A stretch of 60,223 nt of DNA from Spirochaetaceae bacterium (GTDB lineage Bacteria; Spirochaetota; Spirochaetia; DSM-27196; PXBQ01): the NCBI GenBank assembly GCA_007695285.1, contig REEC01000115.1, forward strand, positions 1 through 60,223. Reading direction: 5' to 3'. A program made the position numbers and the translations under genes. Shown here piece after piece: positions 27,374 through 36,595 of this stretch (positions are counted from its first letter, which is position 1; each line of letters starts with the position of its first letter). The notes beneath the pieces were generated by a model that made no database searches, was not told the DNA's origin, and saw only the letters and a list, made by a program, of their open reading frames with translations.

Positions 27374-28195
27374 ATGGATAACAAACTCGGCGCCACGGCT
27401 TTTATCACGGGCGGGTCGAGCGGAATCGGTTTGGCGATCGCGCGTGAGTTTGTGCGCCACGGGACCAACGTAGCGATTTTCTCGCGTAACGCCGATGCCC
27501 GCGAACGGGCGGTCGCGACCTTGACGGCATCGGCCCGGTCGGGAGCGAGCATCCGGTCATACGCGCTCGACGTTTCCGATCGCGAGCAGACGCGTAGTGC
27601 CTTCGCGGAAGCCGTCGCCGATATCGGGGTTGCCCGGTACGTCGTGACGTCCGTGGGTGTCGCGTACCCCGGGTACTTCGAGGCAATCACCGACGAGGAG
27701 TTCGACGAGACGTGGCGCGTTAACGTCGCGGGAACGTGGAACGTGCTTCAGGCCGTCGTACCGTACATGAAAAGCGCCGGAGGGCATGTCCTCACCGTGT
27801 CGTCGGTAGCCGGGTTTGTCGGTCCTTTTGGATACACCGCGTACAGCGCCTCGAAGTTCGCGGTGATCGGAATGTCCGAAGTCTTGCGGTCGGAACTCAA
27901 GCGGTTCGGGATTCGCGTGTCGGTACTTTGTCCTCCCGACACGGACACGCCGCAGCTCGCGCAAGAGACGCTACGAAAGCCGAGGGAAACAGTCGCGCTC
28001 TCCCGGCATGCGCGCATCGCGACCCCCGAGTCGGTCGCGCGTGCGGCGATCGCCGGAATGGAACGGAACCGGTTTCTGATTCTTCCGGGACGGTCGGTTC
28101 GGTTTGTCCATGCGATGCAACGATTTTTCCCCGCCGTCGTCCGGTTCGTGAGCGACCGCGAGGTAATGGCAGCACAACGAAAGGAGTCACGATGA
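27374..28195 (+). CDS. Short-chain dehydrogenase, 3-ketosphinganine reductase-like
   Basis: 273-aa classical SDR. The NADP-binding motif is TGGSSGIGLAIAREF, and the catalytic residues are S144, Y157 and K161 (YTAYSASKFAV). The C-terminal extension with hydrophobic FVHAMQRFFPAVVRF resembles 3-ketodihydrosphingosine reductases. This call leans on the next gene, a serine palmitoyltransferase-like enzyme overlapping by 4 bases. On its own it would only be called an SDR. A 163-base gap before it has a possible TTGACC/TAACGT promoter but nothing convincing. Confidence 0.75.
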   Translation: MDNKLGATAFITGGSSGIGLAIAREFVRHGTNVAIFSRNADARERAVATLTASARSGASIRSYALDVSDREQTRSAFAEAVADIGVARYVVTSVGVAYPGYFEAITDEEFDETWRVNVAGTWNVLQAVVPYMKSAGGHVLTVSSVAGFVGPFGYTAYSASKFAVIGMSEVLRSELKRFGIRVSVLCPPDTDTPQLAQETLRKPRETVALSRHARIATPESVARAAIAGMERNRFLILPGRSVRFVHAMQRFFPAVVRFVSDREVMAAQRKESR

Positions 28196-29406
28196 AAGTA
28201 GATACACACGCGGACATCTTCCAGAAATGCTACGACTTCCACGAAGCCGATCAGGCGCGCGAGGAAGGATGGTATCCGTATTTCAGGCCTATACAGGAGA
28301 ACCGCGGATCGCGTGTCGTGATCGACGGCCGCGAGATGATAATGGCGGGTTCCAACAACTATCTCGGCCTCGCGATGGACGCCCGCGTCAAGGAAGCGGC
28401 GCGTGCGGCGATCGCGAAGTACGGCACGAGCTGTTCGGGCTCGCGTTTCATGAACGGAACGTTTGATGAACACGAAGAGCTCGAACGCAGCCTGGCGGAG
28501 TTCGTCGGGATGGAAGCCGCGTTGTGTTTTACGACCGGCTACCAAACCAACCTCGGCGCGATCTCCGCTCTGCTCGGCCCGAAGGACTACCTCTTTACCG
28601 ACAAGTACAACCACGCGTCGATCATGGACGGGATCTTCATGGCGAGTGGGATTCACAGAACCGCGACGATTCTCAGGTACAAACACAACAACATGGAGGA
28701 TCTCGAACGTGCCCTGCGCAGAGCGCCGGCCGAGAGTCCCAAACTCATCGTCTCCGACGGTGTGTTCAGCATGGAAGGCGATATCGTCAAACTCCCCGAG
28801 ATGAAGGAGATTGCCGACCGGTACGGAGCGCGTGTGTACATCGACGACGCGCACTCGATGGGCGTGATCGGCGAGAACGGCGGCGGAACGCTCGATCACT
28901 ACGGCGATGTAAACTTATGCGACTTGTTAATGTGCACGTTCTCGAAGTCGTTCGGCTCGATCGGGGGTTTTATCGCCGGAGCGGCCGACGTCATCGACTA
29001 TATACGCCACTTCGCACGGCCGTTGATCTTCTCCGCGAGCATGTCGCCGCCGAACACGGCAGCCGCGCGCGCGTCGCTTGAGATTATTCGGACCGAACCC
29101 GAACGCGTACATCGGCTTCAGGCGATCGCCCGAAAGATGATCGACGGGTTCTCGTCGATCGGGTTCGACGTCGGGCACACGGTCACGCCGATCGTACCGC
29201 TGCACATCGGCGACTACGACAAGACTTTCCTTTTCTGGCGCGCGTTGTTCGCGGCAGGGATCTACGTCAATCCGGTTATCAGCCCCGCCGTTCCGCCGAA
29301 CCGGTCTTTGATTCGCACGTCGTTTATGGCGATTCATACCGACGACGAGCTCGACCAGATCCTCGAAGTATCCGAACGCGAAGCGAAGCGACTAGGCATT
29401 ATATGA
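28192..29406 (+). CDS. Serine palmitoyltransferase-like alpha-oxoamine synthase
   Basis: 404 aa. PLP enzyme that condenses an amino acid with an acyl-CoA. The N-terminal EEGWYPYFRPIQ and the segment MAGSNNYLGLAMD, GTSCSGSRFMNGTFDEHEEL and KYNHASIMDG resemble Bacteroides-type serine palmitoyltransferase more than KBL or BioF. PLP-contact residues H141, D219 and H221 and the Schiff-base K252 (FSKSFGSIGG) are present. With the adjacent reductase it would make dihydrosphingosine. 8-amino-7-oxononanoate synthase is the main alternative, but no bio genes are nearby. Confidence 0.82.
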   Translation: MKVDTHADIFQKCYDFHEADQAREEGWYPYFRPIQENRGSRVVIDGREMIMAGSNNYLGLAMDARVKEAARAAIAKYGTSCSGSRFMNGTFDEHEELERSLAEFVGMEAALCFTTGYQTNLGAISALLGPKDYLFTDKYNHASIMDGIFMASGIHRTATILRYKHNNMEDLERALRRAPAESPKLIVSDGVFSMEGDIVKLPEMKEIADRYGARVYIDDAHSMGVIGENGGGTLDHYGDVNLCDLLMCTFSKSFGSIGGFIAGAADVIDYIRHFARPLIFSASMSPPNTAAARASLEIIRTEPERVHRLQAIARKMIDGFSSIGFDVGHTVTPIVPLHIGDYDKTFLFWRALFAAGIYVNPVISPAVPPNRSLIRTSFMAIHTDDELDQILEVSEREAKRLGII

Positions 29407-31484
29407 GCACGATGTTCCCGGCGGATTACGGCGATCGCGTCTACGCCGGGGTGCTTGGCAAGTTGATCGGCGTGTACCTCGGGCGTCCGTTCGAGGGCTG
29501 GGCTCACGCGCGCATCCTCGAAGAGCTGGGGCCGATCACCTCGTATGTACACGAGAGGCTCGGCAAACCGCTGATCGTTCCCGACGACGATATCTCCGGA
29601 ACGTTCACTTTTTTGCGCGCGATCGAGGACGCCGGGTACAGCGAGACCATTTCCTCGCGCGATATCGGCCGAACGTGGCTCAACTACCTGATCGAAAATC
29701 GCACGGTGTTGTGGTGGGGTGGTCTCGCGCGCTCGACCGAACACACCGCGTACTTGAGGCTCGCTTCCGGAATCGAGGCGCCGCAAAGCGGTTCGGCGGA
29801 AATTAACGGCAAGGTGGTGTCCGAGCAGATCGGCGCGCAGATCTTCATCGACGGCTGGGCGATGATCTGCCCGGGTGAACCCGCGCGCGCCGCGTCGTTC
29901 GCCGAGCGCGCTGCGCGCGTAAGCCACGACGGTGAAGCGGTCTGGGCCGCGATCGTAGTCGCGGTCGCCGAGTCGCTCGCGTTTATCGAGTCCGATATCG
30001 AGACGATCCTCGACACGGCCGTTTCGTTCATCCCGCCGGACTCGGTTATCGCGGGCATGATCCGGCGTCTCCGTGATCTGCGCCGCGGTGGCGACGACTG
30101 GTACGCGGCGATGCGCCTTCTTGAGGACTCGTACGGCTACGATCGGTACGGCGGCGGCTGTCACGTCGTTCCGAACCACGGTATAGTCATCATGGCGCTG
30201 CTCTGGGCCGATGGAGATTTCGACCGCGCTCTTATGATCGCGAACACCGCCGGATGGGACACCGACTGCAACTCCGGAAACGTCGGCTGTTTCTTCGGTA
30301 TCAGAAACGGAATAGAGTCGATCTCGTCCCGGTGGCGCGATCCCGTCGGCGACCGTGCATTTGTCGTGTCGGCCGACGGCGCGTCGGTCGTCACCGATGC
30401 CGCGCGGATCGCCGACTCGGTCGTCGAGACCGCGCATCGATTGAAACAGACCGAGCCGCGACCGGTGCGGCCCGCGTTCCATTTCACGTACCCGGGTTCC
30501 GTGCAAGGGTTTTCGGTGCGGTCGGGGCGCGGTGTAGTTCGGAACGAGCGTCGAGCGGACGCTACCGGGCTCTCGATCGACGCCGAGCCCGCCGAGGACG
30601 GCCGGGCGATCGTCGCGACGCGCGTCTTCCCGGACGCGGAGTCGCTAAGTCGCGGCGGGTACGGACTGCCCGCGTCGCCGGCGATTCACGCGGGTGAGCG
30701 CGTGATCGCCCGACTGACCGACGCCGCCGGTTGCCGCGCAGCGATCGCCTTCTCGATCCCGAACGGCGAGGGATCCGATCGGTGGTTCACGGGTCCCGAA
30801 ACCGTCGCCGAAGGAGCCGTTGAGCTCGCGTGGGTCCTACCCGAGACCGGACAGGGCCCTATTGCCGAGGTCGGTATCGTTTTGACTCCCCGCGACGGCG
30901 ACCGTGCGCGTGCCGTGCTCACGGAGTTGAGCTGGAGCGGCACCCCGAACGCGGAGTTGTCGCCGAGCTTGAATCCACTTTCGCGGCCGGCGTGGGTGAA
31001 CGCGGTCGACGCGGTCGAGACCGTTCCGGGTGGGTTTCGACTGGTTCAGAACCGGGGCCGCGGTCTCCTGATCCGCGGCGCGCGGAGTTGGAGTTCGTAC
31101 GCTCTCGAGGCGGATGTGTCGATGCACTGGGCGCGCGAGGTCGGAATCGCGGTCGCCGTGCGCGGACTCGAGCGGTACCTCGCCGTGCTGATGAAACCCG
31201 ACGGAACGGTCTCGGTTGTCCGTCGCGATCACGGCGATACAGTGCTGGCCGAGGTTCGCCGTCCTGTTCAACCCGACACCACGTACCGAGTCGTCGTGTC
31301 GTGCGCAGCCGGCAGACTCGTCGCGACGATAGACGGCGAGCAGATCTTTGACACGGAAGTTGGGCGTGTCTCGGGTGCGGTCGGACTCGTGACCGCCGAG
31401 GGCACCGCGGAGTTCCGCCGAATCGCAGTTCGGCCCGTCGTTGACGGTGACAAAGAGTCAGATGGAGTAGAGGTAAATCCTTGA
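29403..31484 (+). CDS. ADP-ribosylglycohydrolase-family protein with C-terminal jelly-roll domain
   Basis: 693 aa. Residues 1 to about 345 match the ADP-ribosylglycohydrolase/DraG fold: GVLGKLIGVYLGRPFEGW, an acidic metal loop PDDDISGTF (D61-D63) and GWDTDCNSGNVGC. The middle is beta-rich and unassigned. Residues about 510-685 look like a concanavalin-like/LamG jelly roll (DUF1080-type), with YALEADVSMHWAREVGIAV and VVVSCAAGRLVATIDGEQIFD. There is no signal peptide. The start overlaps the SPT-like gene by 4 bases and the stop overlaps the arsC-like gene. The substrate is unknown; such fusions may act on sugars. Confidence 0.78.
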   Translation: MSTMFPADYGDRVYAGVLGKLIGVYLGRPFEGWAHARILEELGPITSYVHERLGKPLIVPDDDISGTFTFLRAIEDAGYSETISSRDIGRTWLNYLIENRTVLWWGGLARSTEHTAYLRLASGIEAPQSGSAEINGKVVSEQIGAQIFIDGWAMICPGEPARAASFAERAARVSHDGEAVWAAIVVAVAESLAFIESDIETILDTAVSFIPPDSVIAGMIRRLRDLRRGGDDWYAAMRLLEDSYGYDRYGGGCHVVPNHGIVIMALLWADGDFDRALMIANTAGWDTDCNSGNVGCFFGIRNGIESISSRWRDPVGDRAFVVSADGASVVTDAARIADSVVETAHRLKQTEPRPVRPAFHFTYPGSVQGFSVRSGRGVVRNERRADATGLSIDAEPAEDGRAIVATRVFPDAESLSRGGYGLPASPAIHAGERVIARLTDAAGCRAAIAFSIPNGEGSDRWFTGPETVAEGAVELAWVLPETGQGPIAEVGIVLTPRDGDRARAVLTELSWSGTPNAELSPSLNPLSRPAWVNAVDAVETVPGGFRLVQNRGRGLLIRGARSWSSYALEADVSMHWAREVGIAVAVRGLERYLAVLMKPDGTVSVVRRDHGDTVLAEVRRPVQPDTTYRVVVSCAAGRLVATIDGEQIFDTEVGRVSGAVGLVTAEGTAEFRRIAVRPVVDGDKESDGVEVNP

Positions 31485-31927
31485 GTGATAAGGCGGAGAA
31501 GACGAAAGTCCTTTTTCTCTGTACCGGCAACTCGTGCCGGAGTCAGATGGCCGAAGGGTGGGCGCGCGCGCTGAAGGGCGACGCGGTCGAGGCGTACTCG
31601 GCGGGTGTCGCGACGCACGGGCTCAACCAACGCGCGGTCTCCGTAATGCGCGAGAGCGGTGTCGATATTTCTCACCACAAGTCGAAGAACGTAAAAGAGA
31701 TTCTCGATATACGGTTTGACTTTGTCGTGACGGTGTGCGACTCGGCGGCGGAAAACTGTCCGGTTTTTCCCGGGAAGGCGCGCGTCGTGCATCACTCGTT
31801 CGACGATCCGCCGCGACTCGCCGAAGGCGCGAAGAGCGAAGAAGAGGCGCTCGGGGTTTATCGACGCGTGCGCGATGAGATCAAGGCTTTCGTCGAGACC
31901 CTTCCCGAGGCGCTCGGTGATCTTTAG
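31481..31927 (+). CDS. arsC: Arsenate reductase / low-molecular-weight phosphatase (thioredoxin-type)
   Basis: 148-aa member of the LMW-phosphatase/arsenate reductase fold. The active loop is CTGNSCRS (C14-S21), and further Cys at 86 and 93 (VCDSAAENCPVF) match the C10/C82/C89 relay of S. aureus ArsC, so it can use thioredoxin. The TTG start overlaps the preceding stop. No arsB, acr3 or arsR lies nearby. It is the last gene of the overlapping four-gene run. Confidence 0.85.
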   Translation: MSDKAEKTKVLFLCTGNSCRSQMAEGWARALKGDAVEAYSAGVATHGLNQRAVSVMRESGVDISHHKSKNVKEILDIRFDFVVTVCDSAAENCPVFPGKARVVHHSFDDPPRLAEGAKSEEEALGVYRRVRDEIKAFVETLPEALGDL

Positions 31928-31963
31928 AACGGCTCAAAAAACCTGCACGAGACTGAGAAAATG

Positions 31964-31992
31964 TTGAAACGACCGTGCTCGTCGGGTACAAT
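31964..31992 (+). promoter_or_regulatory. Promoter of the unknown membrane-anchored gene
   Basis: TTGAAA (31964-31969), 17 bases, TACAAT (31987-31992). The start codon at 32001 is 9 bases after the -10 box, so the leader would be only 2-3 bases. Confidence 0.6.
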
Positions 31993-32000
31993 CGGCTAAA

Positions 32001-33845
32001 ATGAAAACCAAGATAAACAAGTGGTACTTCCTGATTCCTGCCCTGTACATAGGCGTGATTTTTTCGCTTGTTCTGTTCCAGTTCACCGGCCGTGAGGTCG
32101 TGTCCGAGGTCGTCGGTGAGCTCGCCTTTTCCGGTACCATTCGGCCCGGCGGTGAGCTCGCAAGCCGCGAGATCGCCGAGGTTCGGATCGAGTTCCGGGG
32201 CATCAGCTTTTTCTTTGACGCAGAAGCGCCTGTCGTGATCCGGAACGAGGACGGCAGCTCATTCGAAGCGGCCCTGATCACGTACGAGTCGCAAGAGAAC
32301 GGGTTCGATGTCATCTTTGAGCACGACGTAATCCTCCGCTACACGCTTCATCCCGGAGAAACGGACGAGCTTCACATCAACGCGATCGTGTCGTCGGACA
32401 CCACTGTCGAAGCCTCATCGAGTCTCGAGATTCCGTTTCGGTTTGCAGCCGGCGCGTCGCTTCACGACAGCGCGGTCACCGACGCTCTACCGGTCCGGTA
32501 CGACGGGGAGAACTACTTCATGACCCTTCCTCCTCGCGGTGTCATCGATCCGGTTAGTCGGGTGATCACGCTGTCGGGCAACCTCGCCTCCCAAACGATC
32601 CGGTACACGCAGGCTCCCGACGACTCGGTGAACGTCGCAACCGTGTGGTTCAGCGACAACGCGTTGGCGATTCCCGACGCGGTGTTCGACGCGTCGGTCG
32701 CGCGATACATCGACGCCGCGTACAACGGTTGGCGTGCGCGACGGTACAACGGCGGAACCGGCACGTGGACGGTGCGCGGCGGTTCGCCGCGCTTCAGCGA
32801 AGCGATCCTCACGGCGTACCTCGCCGAGGCGTGGCACCGTAACGAGTACACCGCCGCGTTCAACGAGATGCGTCGCGCCGCGGACCTACACCCCGACTCG
32901 ATTTCGCTGCTCTCGAGTCCCTTTCTCGGCAATCTGCGCGAGGTTACGCAACGGCAGATCACGCGCGACCGAGACGAAGCCGAACGGTTGCAGCGGATGA
33001 TCGACGCGCGTGATCCGGCGGTGTTTGCAGTCGATGACATCGTCGGGTTTGCCGCCGATCGTGGCGGCGAGCCGCTATACGACTCGCTCATCGCGTTTGC
33101 CTCGGCTCTGGATTTTCGTGGCCTTGATTTTGCGACCGCGCTCGATCTGCTTCGCGCGACGTACCTCGATCCACACGTTCCCGAAGAAGCTCTCGACTCT
33201 CTTGCGCGCTTTCGCTCGATCATCGATGAAAGGGTAATTCCCGCTCTTGTTCGCACCGATGAGAAGTTTTTTGTGCAGATCGCGCCCGGCCGAATCGACG
33301 TGTACTACTCGATCCTCGCCGGGACGCTTCTTGAGACGGTCGGGCTTCTGGAGAACTCAAGCCGGTACGTCACGATCGGTCGCAACGTCGTGACCTCCGC
33401 GTTGTCGCTCGCCGATGAGGACGGATACCTGCCCGCGACGCTTTTCACGCGGGGCGGGGAGCTACGCGGTTCGGAGGGATCGTTTGGACCCGAGCGCGTC
33501 TATACGCTGTTGTCACGGAACCCCGCGTACCCGCGACGGATATCGTTGCGAGACGAACTCGGCCCCGGCACGTGGATGCACACGATCGCCGAGGTAACGA
33601 ACGTATCGATCAGCGCTACGGCGCATCGGTTCACGCTTCGATACCCACGGAACCGGACGCACTACATCGTGATGGCCGGTGTGCGGCCGTTTGCCGACAT
33701 GCAGCTCTTCCGGCAGCTATGGCGTGACGATCCGCTGTTCGAGTCGTACGTCAAAGGACGCCACTACGACGCGTCGACACAAACGCTCATGATCAAGTAC
33801 ACCGACGATTCGGTCCAGGCCGACATCGTGTTACTGTACCGTTGA
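32001..33845 (+). CDS. Unknown membrane-anchored protein
   Basis: 614 aa, not recognised with confidence. An N-terminal signal anchor (WYFLIPALYIGVIFSLVLFQF, about 8-29) is followed by a large region outside the cytoplasm. Residues about 35-190 are beta-rich, like a two-sheet domain; residues about 220-430 are alpha-helical with repeated short helices, perhaps TPR-like (EMRRAADLHPDSISLL). A C-terminal beta part ends YTDDSVQADIVLLYR. No catalytic motif was found. A similar architecture occurs in spirochaete hypothetical proteins, from memory only. Confidence 0.85.
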   Translation: MKTKINKWYFLIPALYIGVIFSLVLFQFTGREVVSEVVGELAFSGTIRPGGELASREIAEVRIEFRGISFFFDAEAPVVIRNEDGSSFEAALITYESQENGFDVIFEHDVILRYTLHPGETDELHINAIVSSDTTVEASSSLEIPFRFAAGASLHDSAVTDALPVRYDGENYFMTLPPRGVIDPVSRVITLSGNLASQTIRYTQAPDDSVNVATVWFSDNALAIPDAVFDASVARYIDAAYNGWRARRYNGGTGTWTVRGGSPRFSEAILTAYLAEAWHRNEYTAAFNEMRRAADLHPDSISLLSSPFLGNLREVTQRQITRDRDEAERLQRMIDARDPAVFAVDDIVGFAADRGGEPLYDSLIAFASALDFRGLDFATALDLLRATYLDPHVPEEALDSLARFRSIIDERVIPALVRTDEKFFVQIAPGRIDVYYSILAGTLLETVGLLENSSRYVTIGRNVVTSALSLADEDGYLPATLFTRGGELRGSEGSFGPERVYTLLSRNPAYPRRISLRDELGPGTWMHTIAEVTNVSISATAHRFTLRYPRNRTHYIVMAGVRPFADMQLFRQLWRDDPLFESYVKGRHYDASTQTLMIKYTDDSVQADIVLLYR

Positions 33846-33864
33846 GCCTCGACCGGTACAGTAA
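33831..33864. terminator. Inverted repeat between convergent genes
   Basis: TTACTGTACCG (33831-33841) and CGGTACAGTAA (33854-33864) are perfect 11-base arms around a 12-base loop. The left arm covers the stop of the unknown gene. There is no T-run, so it is not a classical intrinsic terminator; it may stop transcription in both directions or protect 3' ends. Confidence 0.4.
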
Positions 33865-33876
33865 CCGCGGTCGCGG

Positions 33877-35388
33877 CTAACGCCGCGCGAGTTCCGCCGC
33901 GAGTTTCTGTTTCCAGACGCCGAACGCCTCGGCGTATTGATCGGCTGTGCCTCGGTCCGGTTCGATCGTCCGGACAGCCTCGAGCCCGACAAACGCGTCT
34001 CTTGGCGATGAAAAACGCCCGGCCCCAACACCCGCGCCGCGTGCGGCACCGAGGGAGCCGTCGGTGTTGTACAGACCGACGTGTGTGCCGGTCGTCGTCG
34101 CGAACGCGTCGCCAAAAACCGGGCTCAAGAACATGTTCGCGTCGCCGGCCTTCACGGTCGAGACCTCGAGTCCCATTCCGCGCATGATCTCGACTCCGTA
34201 CGCGAGTGAAAACACGATTCCCTCCTGTCCCGCGCGCAGAAGGTGTCGCCGGTCGTGGATGTTGAAGTTCAGTCCGTGCAGTGACGACTGTATCTCGACG
34301 TTCTCGAGCGTGCGTTCGGCGCCGTTTCCAAACGGCAGGAACGTCAGGCCGAGTGAACCGACCGGAGCCTGAGCGGCGATCCGATTCACCTCGTCGTACC
34401 CGACCGCCGAATCCCGGGAGGAGTCGACCGTGTTCTGTTTCAACCACTTGTTCAGGATGCCGGTCCCGTTCACGCAGAGTAACACGCCGTACCGCGCGGC
34501 TTCGCGCGCGTGGTTTACGTGCACGAACGTGTTCACGCGCGACTTCGGGTCGTACGACGGCGTATCGACGATGCCGTACACGACGCCGGAAGTTCCCGCG
34601 GTCGCCGCGAGTTCACCCGGCTCGAGCACGTTGAGCGAAAACGCGTTGTTCGGCTGATCCCCTGCGCGGTACGAGACCGGTGTGCCGGCCGGGATCCCGA
34701 GCTCCTCGGCGGCGTGTTTCGTCACGTGCCCGTGCACCGCGAAGCTCGGCTTTATCGACGGAAGAAGCTCATCGTCAAAGCCGAAGTGATCGAGCAGGAA
34801 ACTCGCCGGGCTTTCGTCTCTGAAGTCCCAGAAGACGCCTTCCGAGAGCCCCGACGGCGTCGTGACCGCCTCACCGGTCATCCGGTACGCCAAGTAGTCG
34901 CCCGGAAGCATCACCTTCCAGATGCGGCGGAAGATATCGGGTTCGTTCTCCTTCACCCACGCGAGTTTTGCCGCGGTGAAGTTACCGGGCGAGTTGAGAA
35001 GGTGCGAGAGGCATCGCTCTTCTCCGAGAGCGCTGAACGCGGCGGCTCCGTACGGGACGGCTCGCGAATCGCACCAGATAATCGACGGCCGCAGAGTCTT
35101 GCCGTCGGCGTCGACAATCACGAGGCCGTGCATCTGGTACGCGATGCCGATCGCCTCGGTCTCGGCGAGCTCTTTCGGCGCGCTCGTGCGGATCTTCGCC
35201 GTCGCTTCCTTCATCAGCGCCCACCACTCGTTTGGATCCTGCTCGGCCCACCCGGGCTGCGGAGCGCTGATCGCCATCTCGGTCTCCGGCGCGGTCGCCG
35301 ACGCGACCGACCGTCCCGTCTCGGCGTTCAGGAGCGACGCCTTTATCGACGAGCTTCCGACGTCAAATCCCAAAAGGTATCCCGGCAT
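33877..35388 (-). CDS. xylB: Xylulokinase (FGGY family)
   Basis: 503 aa. FGGY kinase with the N-terminal ATPase motif YLLGFDVGSSSIKASL, the xylulokinase segment APQPGWAEQDPNEWW, IGIAYQMHGLVIVD with the sugar-contacting MHG, and TAGTSGVVYG. The C-terminal domain has SPVFGDAFATTTG. The N-terminus and the MHG motif favour xylulose over glycerol. Start 35388 follows GGGGGAAAC. No xylose isomerase is seen in the window. It is divergent from leuB. Confidence 0.88.
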   Translation of the reverse strand: MPGYLLGFDVGSSSIKASLLNAETGRSVASATAPETEMAISAPQPGWAEQDPNEWWALMKEATAKIRTSAPKELAETEAIGIAYQMHGLVIVDADGKTLRPSIIWCDSRAVPYGAAAFSALGEERCLSHLLNSPGNFTAAKLAWVKENEPDIFRRIWKVMLPGDYLAYRMTGEAVTTPSGLSEGVFWDFRDESPASFLLDHFGFDDELLPSIKPSFAVHGHVTKHAAEELGIPAGTPVSYRAGDQPNNAFSLNVLEPGELAATAGTSGVVYGIVDTPSYDPKSRVNTFVHVNHAREAARYGVLLCVNGTGILNKWLKQNTVDSSRDSAVGYDEVNRIAAQAPVGSLGLTFLPFGNGAERTLENVEIQSSLHGLNFNIHDRRHLLRAGQEGIVFSLAYGVEIMRGMGLEVSTVKAGDANMFLSPVFGDAFATTTGTHVGLYNTDGSLGAARGAGVGAGRFSSPRDAFVGLEAVRTIEPDRGTADQYAEAFGVWKQKLAAELARR

Positions 35389-35473
35389 TGTTTCCCCCGT
35401 TTGTGTTGTCTCTCACGTGCTGCGAATACGCCCATAATACCGCAACGCGGCTAATCGGAAAACCGGCGTTTTG

Positions 35474-35502
35474 TTGACTCCCTACCGGGAATCCGGTACA
35501 GT
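35474..35502 (+). promoter_or_regulatory. Promoter of leuB
   Basis: TTGACT (35474-35479), 17 bases, TACAGT (35497-35502). GAGGAG lies 7-12 bases before the start at 35520. Confidence 0.6.
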
Positions 35503-35519
35503 CGCCCGAGGAGCAAAAA

Positions 35520-36590
35520 ATGAGCACAACGTACAAAATAGCGGTACTGCCGGGTGACGGAACCGGTCCTGAAGTTGTCCGAGAGGGGCTGAAATGCTTG
35601 AACGCGGCCGGCCGACGTTTTGGATTCTCGATCGACCCGACCGAGTTCGATTTTGGAGGCGATCGATATCTTCGCACCGGCGAGATCCTGCCGGCGTCCG
35701 CGGTACAGGACCTTCGCGCGTTTGACTCGATCTTCCTCGGCGCGATCGGCCATCCCGACGTCAAACCAGGAATCCTCGAGAAAGGAATCCTGCTTCAACT
35801 CCGTTTTGAGCTCGATCAGTACATAAACCTCCGGCCCGTCAAGCTGTATCCCGGCGTCGAGACGCCGCTCAAGGACAAGGGCCCGGAGCATATCGACTAC
35901 GTCGTCGTGCGCGAGAACTCGGGTGGCGTCTACACCGGCGTCGGCGGCGTCTCGATGAAAGGCACTCCGCACGAAGTCGCCGAACAGTCGATGGTCTATT
36001 CGTACCACCAGGTCGCGCGCTGTTTGAAGTACGCCTTTGAGTACACGAAGCGCCGGAACAAGAAAAATACTCTCGCGCTTTGCGGCAAGACGAACGTGCT
36101 CACGTACGTCTACGATCTGTGGGAGAGGGTGTTTCACGCGATGGGCGCGGCGGACTACCCGGACATCGCGCGCGAGTACTACCACGTCGACGCGACGTGC
36201 ATGTGGATGGTGAAGAACCCCGAGTGGTTCGACGTCATCGTCACCGGCAACATGTTCGGAGACATCATCACCGACCTCGGAGCGATCACTCAGGGCGGAA
36301 TGGGAATCGCGGCGGGTGGAAACATCAACCCCGAGGGAGTCAGCATGTTCGAACCGATCGGCGGATCGGCTCCGAAGTACACCGGCAAAAACGTGATCAA
36401 CCCATTGGCGTCGATCGCGGCCGGTGCGATGATGCTCGATACGCTCGGTGAGACCGACGCCGCCGATGCGGTCGAGAACGCGGTCATGACCGTAACGGGA
36501 ACCAAACTCAAAGGTCTCGGCGCCGGCCGGATGGGCTACTCGACGACCGAAGTCGGCGACCTCGTCGCGGACATCATCGCCGCGGGCTGA
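35520..36590 (+). CDS. leuB: 3-isopropylmalate dehydrogenase
   Basis: 356 aa, isocitrate/isopropylmalate dehydrogenase family. Family segments visible are [55 protein letters not shown] and the metal-binding Asp-rich region [17 protein letters not shown], then [18 protein letters not shown]. LeuB is the best fit; tartrate dehydrogenase/decarboxylase is possible because these groups are close and no other leu genes lie nearby. It converts 3-isopropylmalate to 2-oxoisocaproate with NAD. Confidence 0.85.
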   Translation: MSTTYKIAVLPGDGTGPEVVREGLKCLNAAGRRFGFSIDPTEFDFGGDRYLRTGEILPASAVQDLRAFDSIFLGAIGHPDVKPGILEKGILLQLRFELDQYINLRPVKLYPGVETPLKDKGPEHIDYVVVRENSGGVYTGVGGVSMKGTPHEVAEQSMVYSYHQVARCLKYAFEYTKRRNKKNTLALCGKTNVLTYVYDLWERVFHAMGAADYPDIAREYYHVDATCMWMVKNPEWFDVIVTGNMFGDIITDLGAITQGGMGIAAGGNINPEGVSMFEPIGGSAPKYTGKNVINPLASIAAGAMMLDTLGETDAADAVENAVMTVTGTKLKGLGAGRMGYSTTEVGDLVADIIAAG

Positions 36591-36595
36591 TTCTG

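Noticed and set aside
34510..35454. 314-aa plus-strand frame inside xylB
   Set aside because: It is a shadow frame on the opposite strand of xylulokinase, with no recognisable motif.
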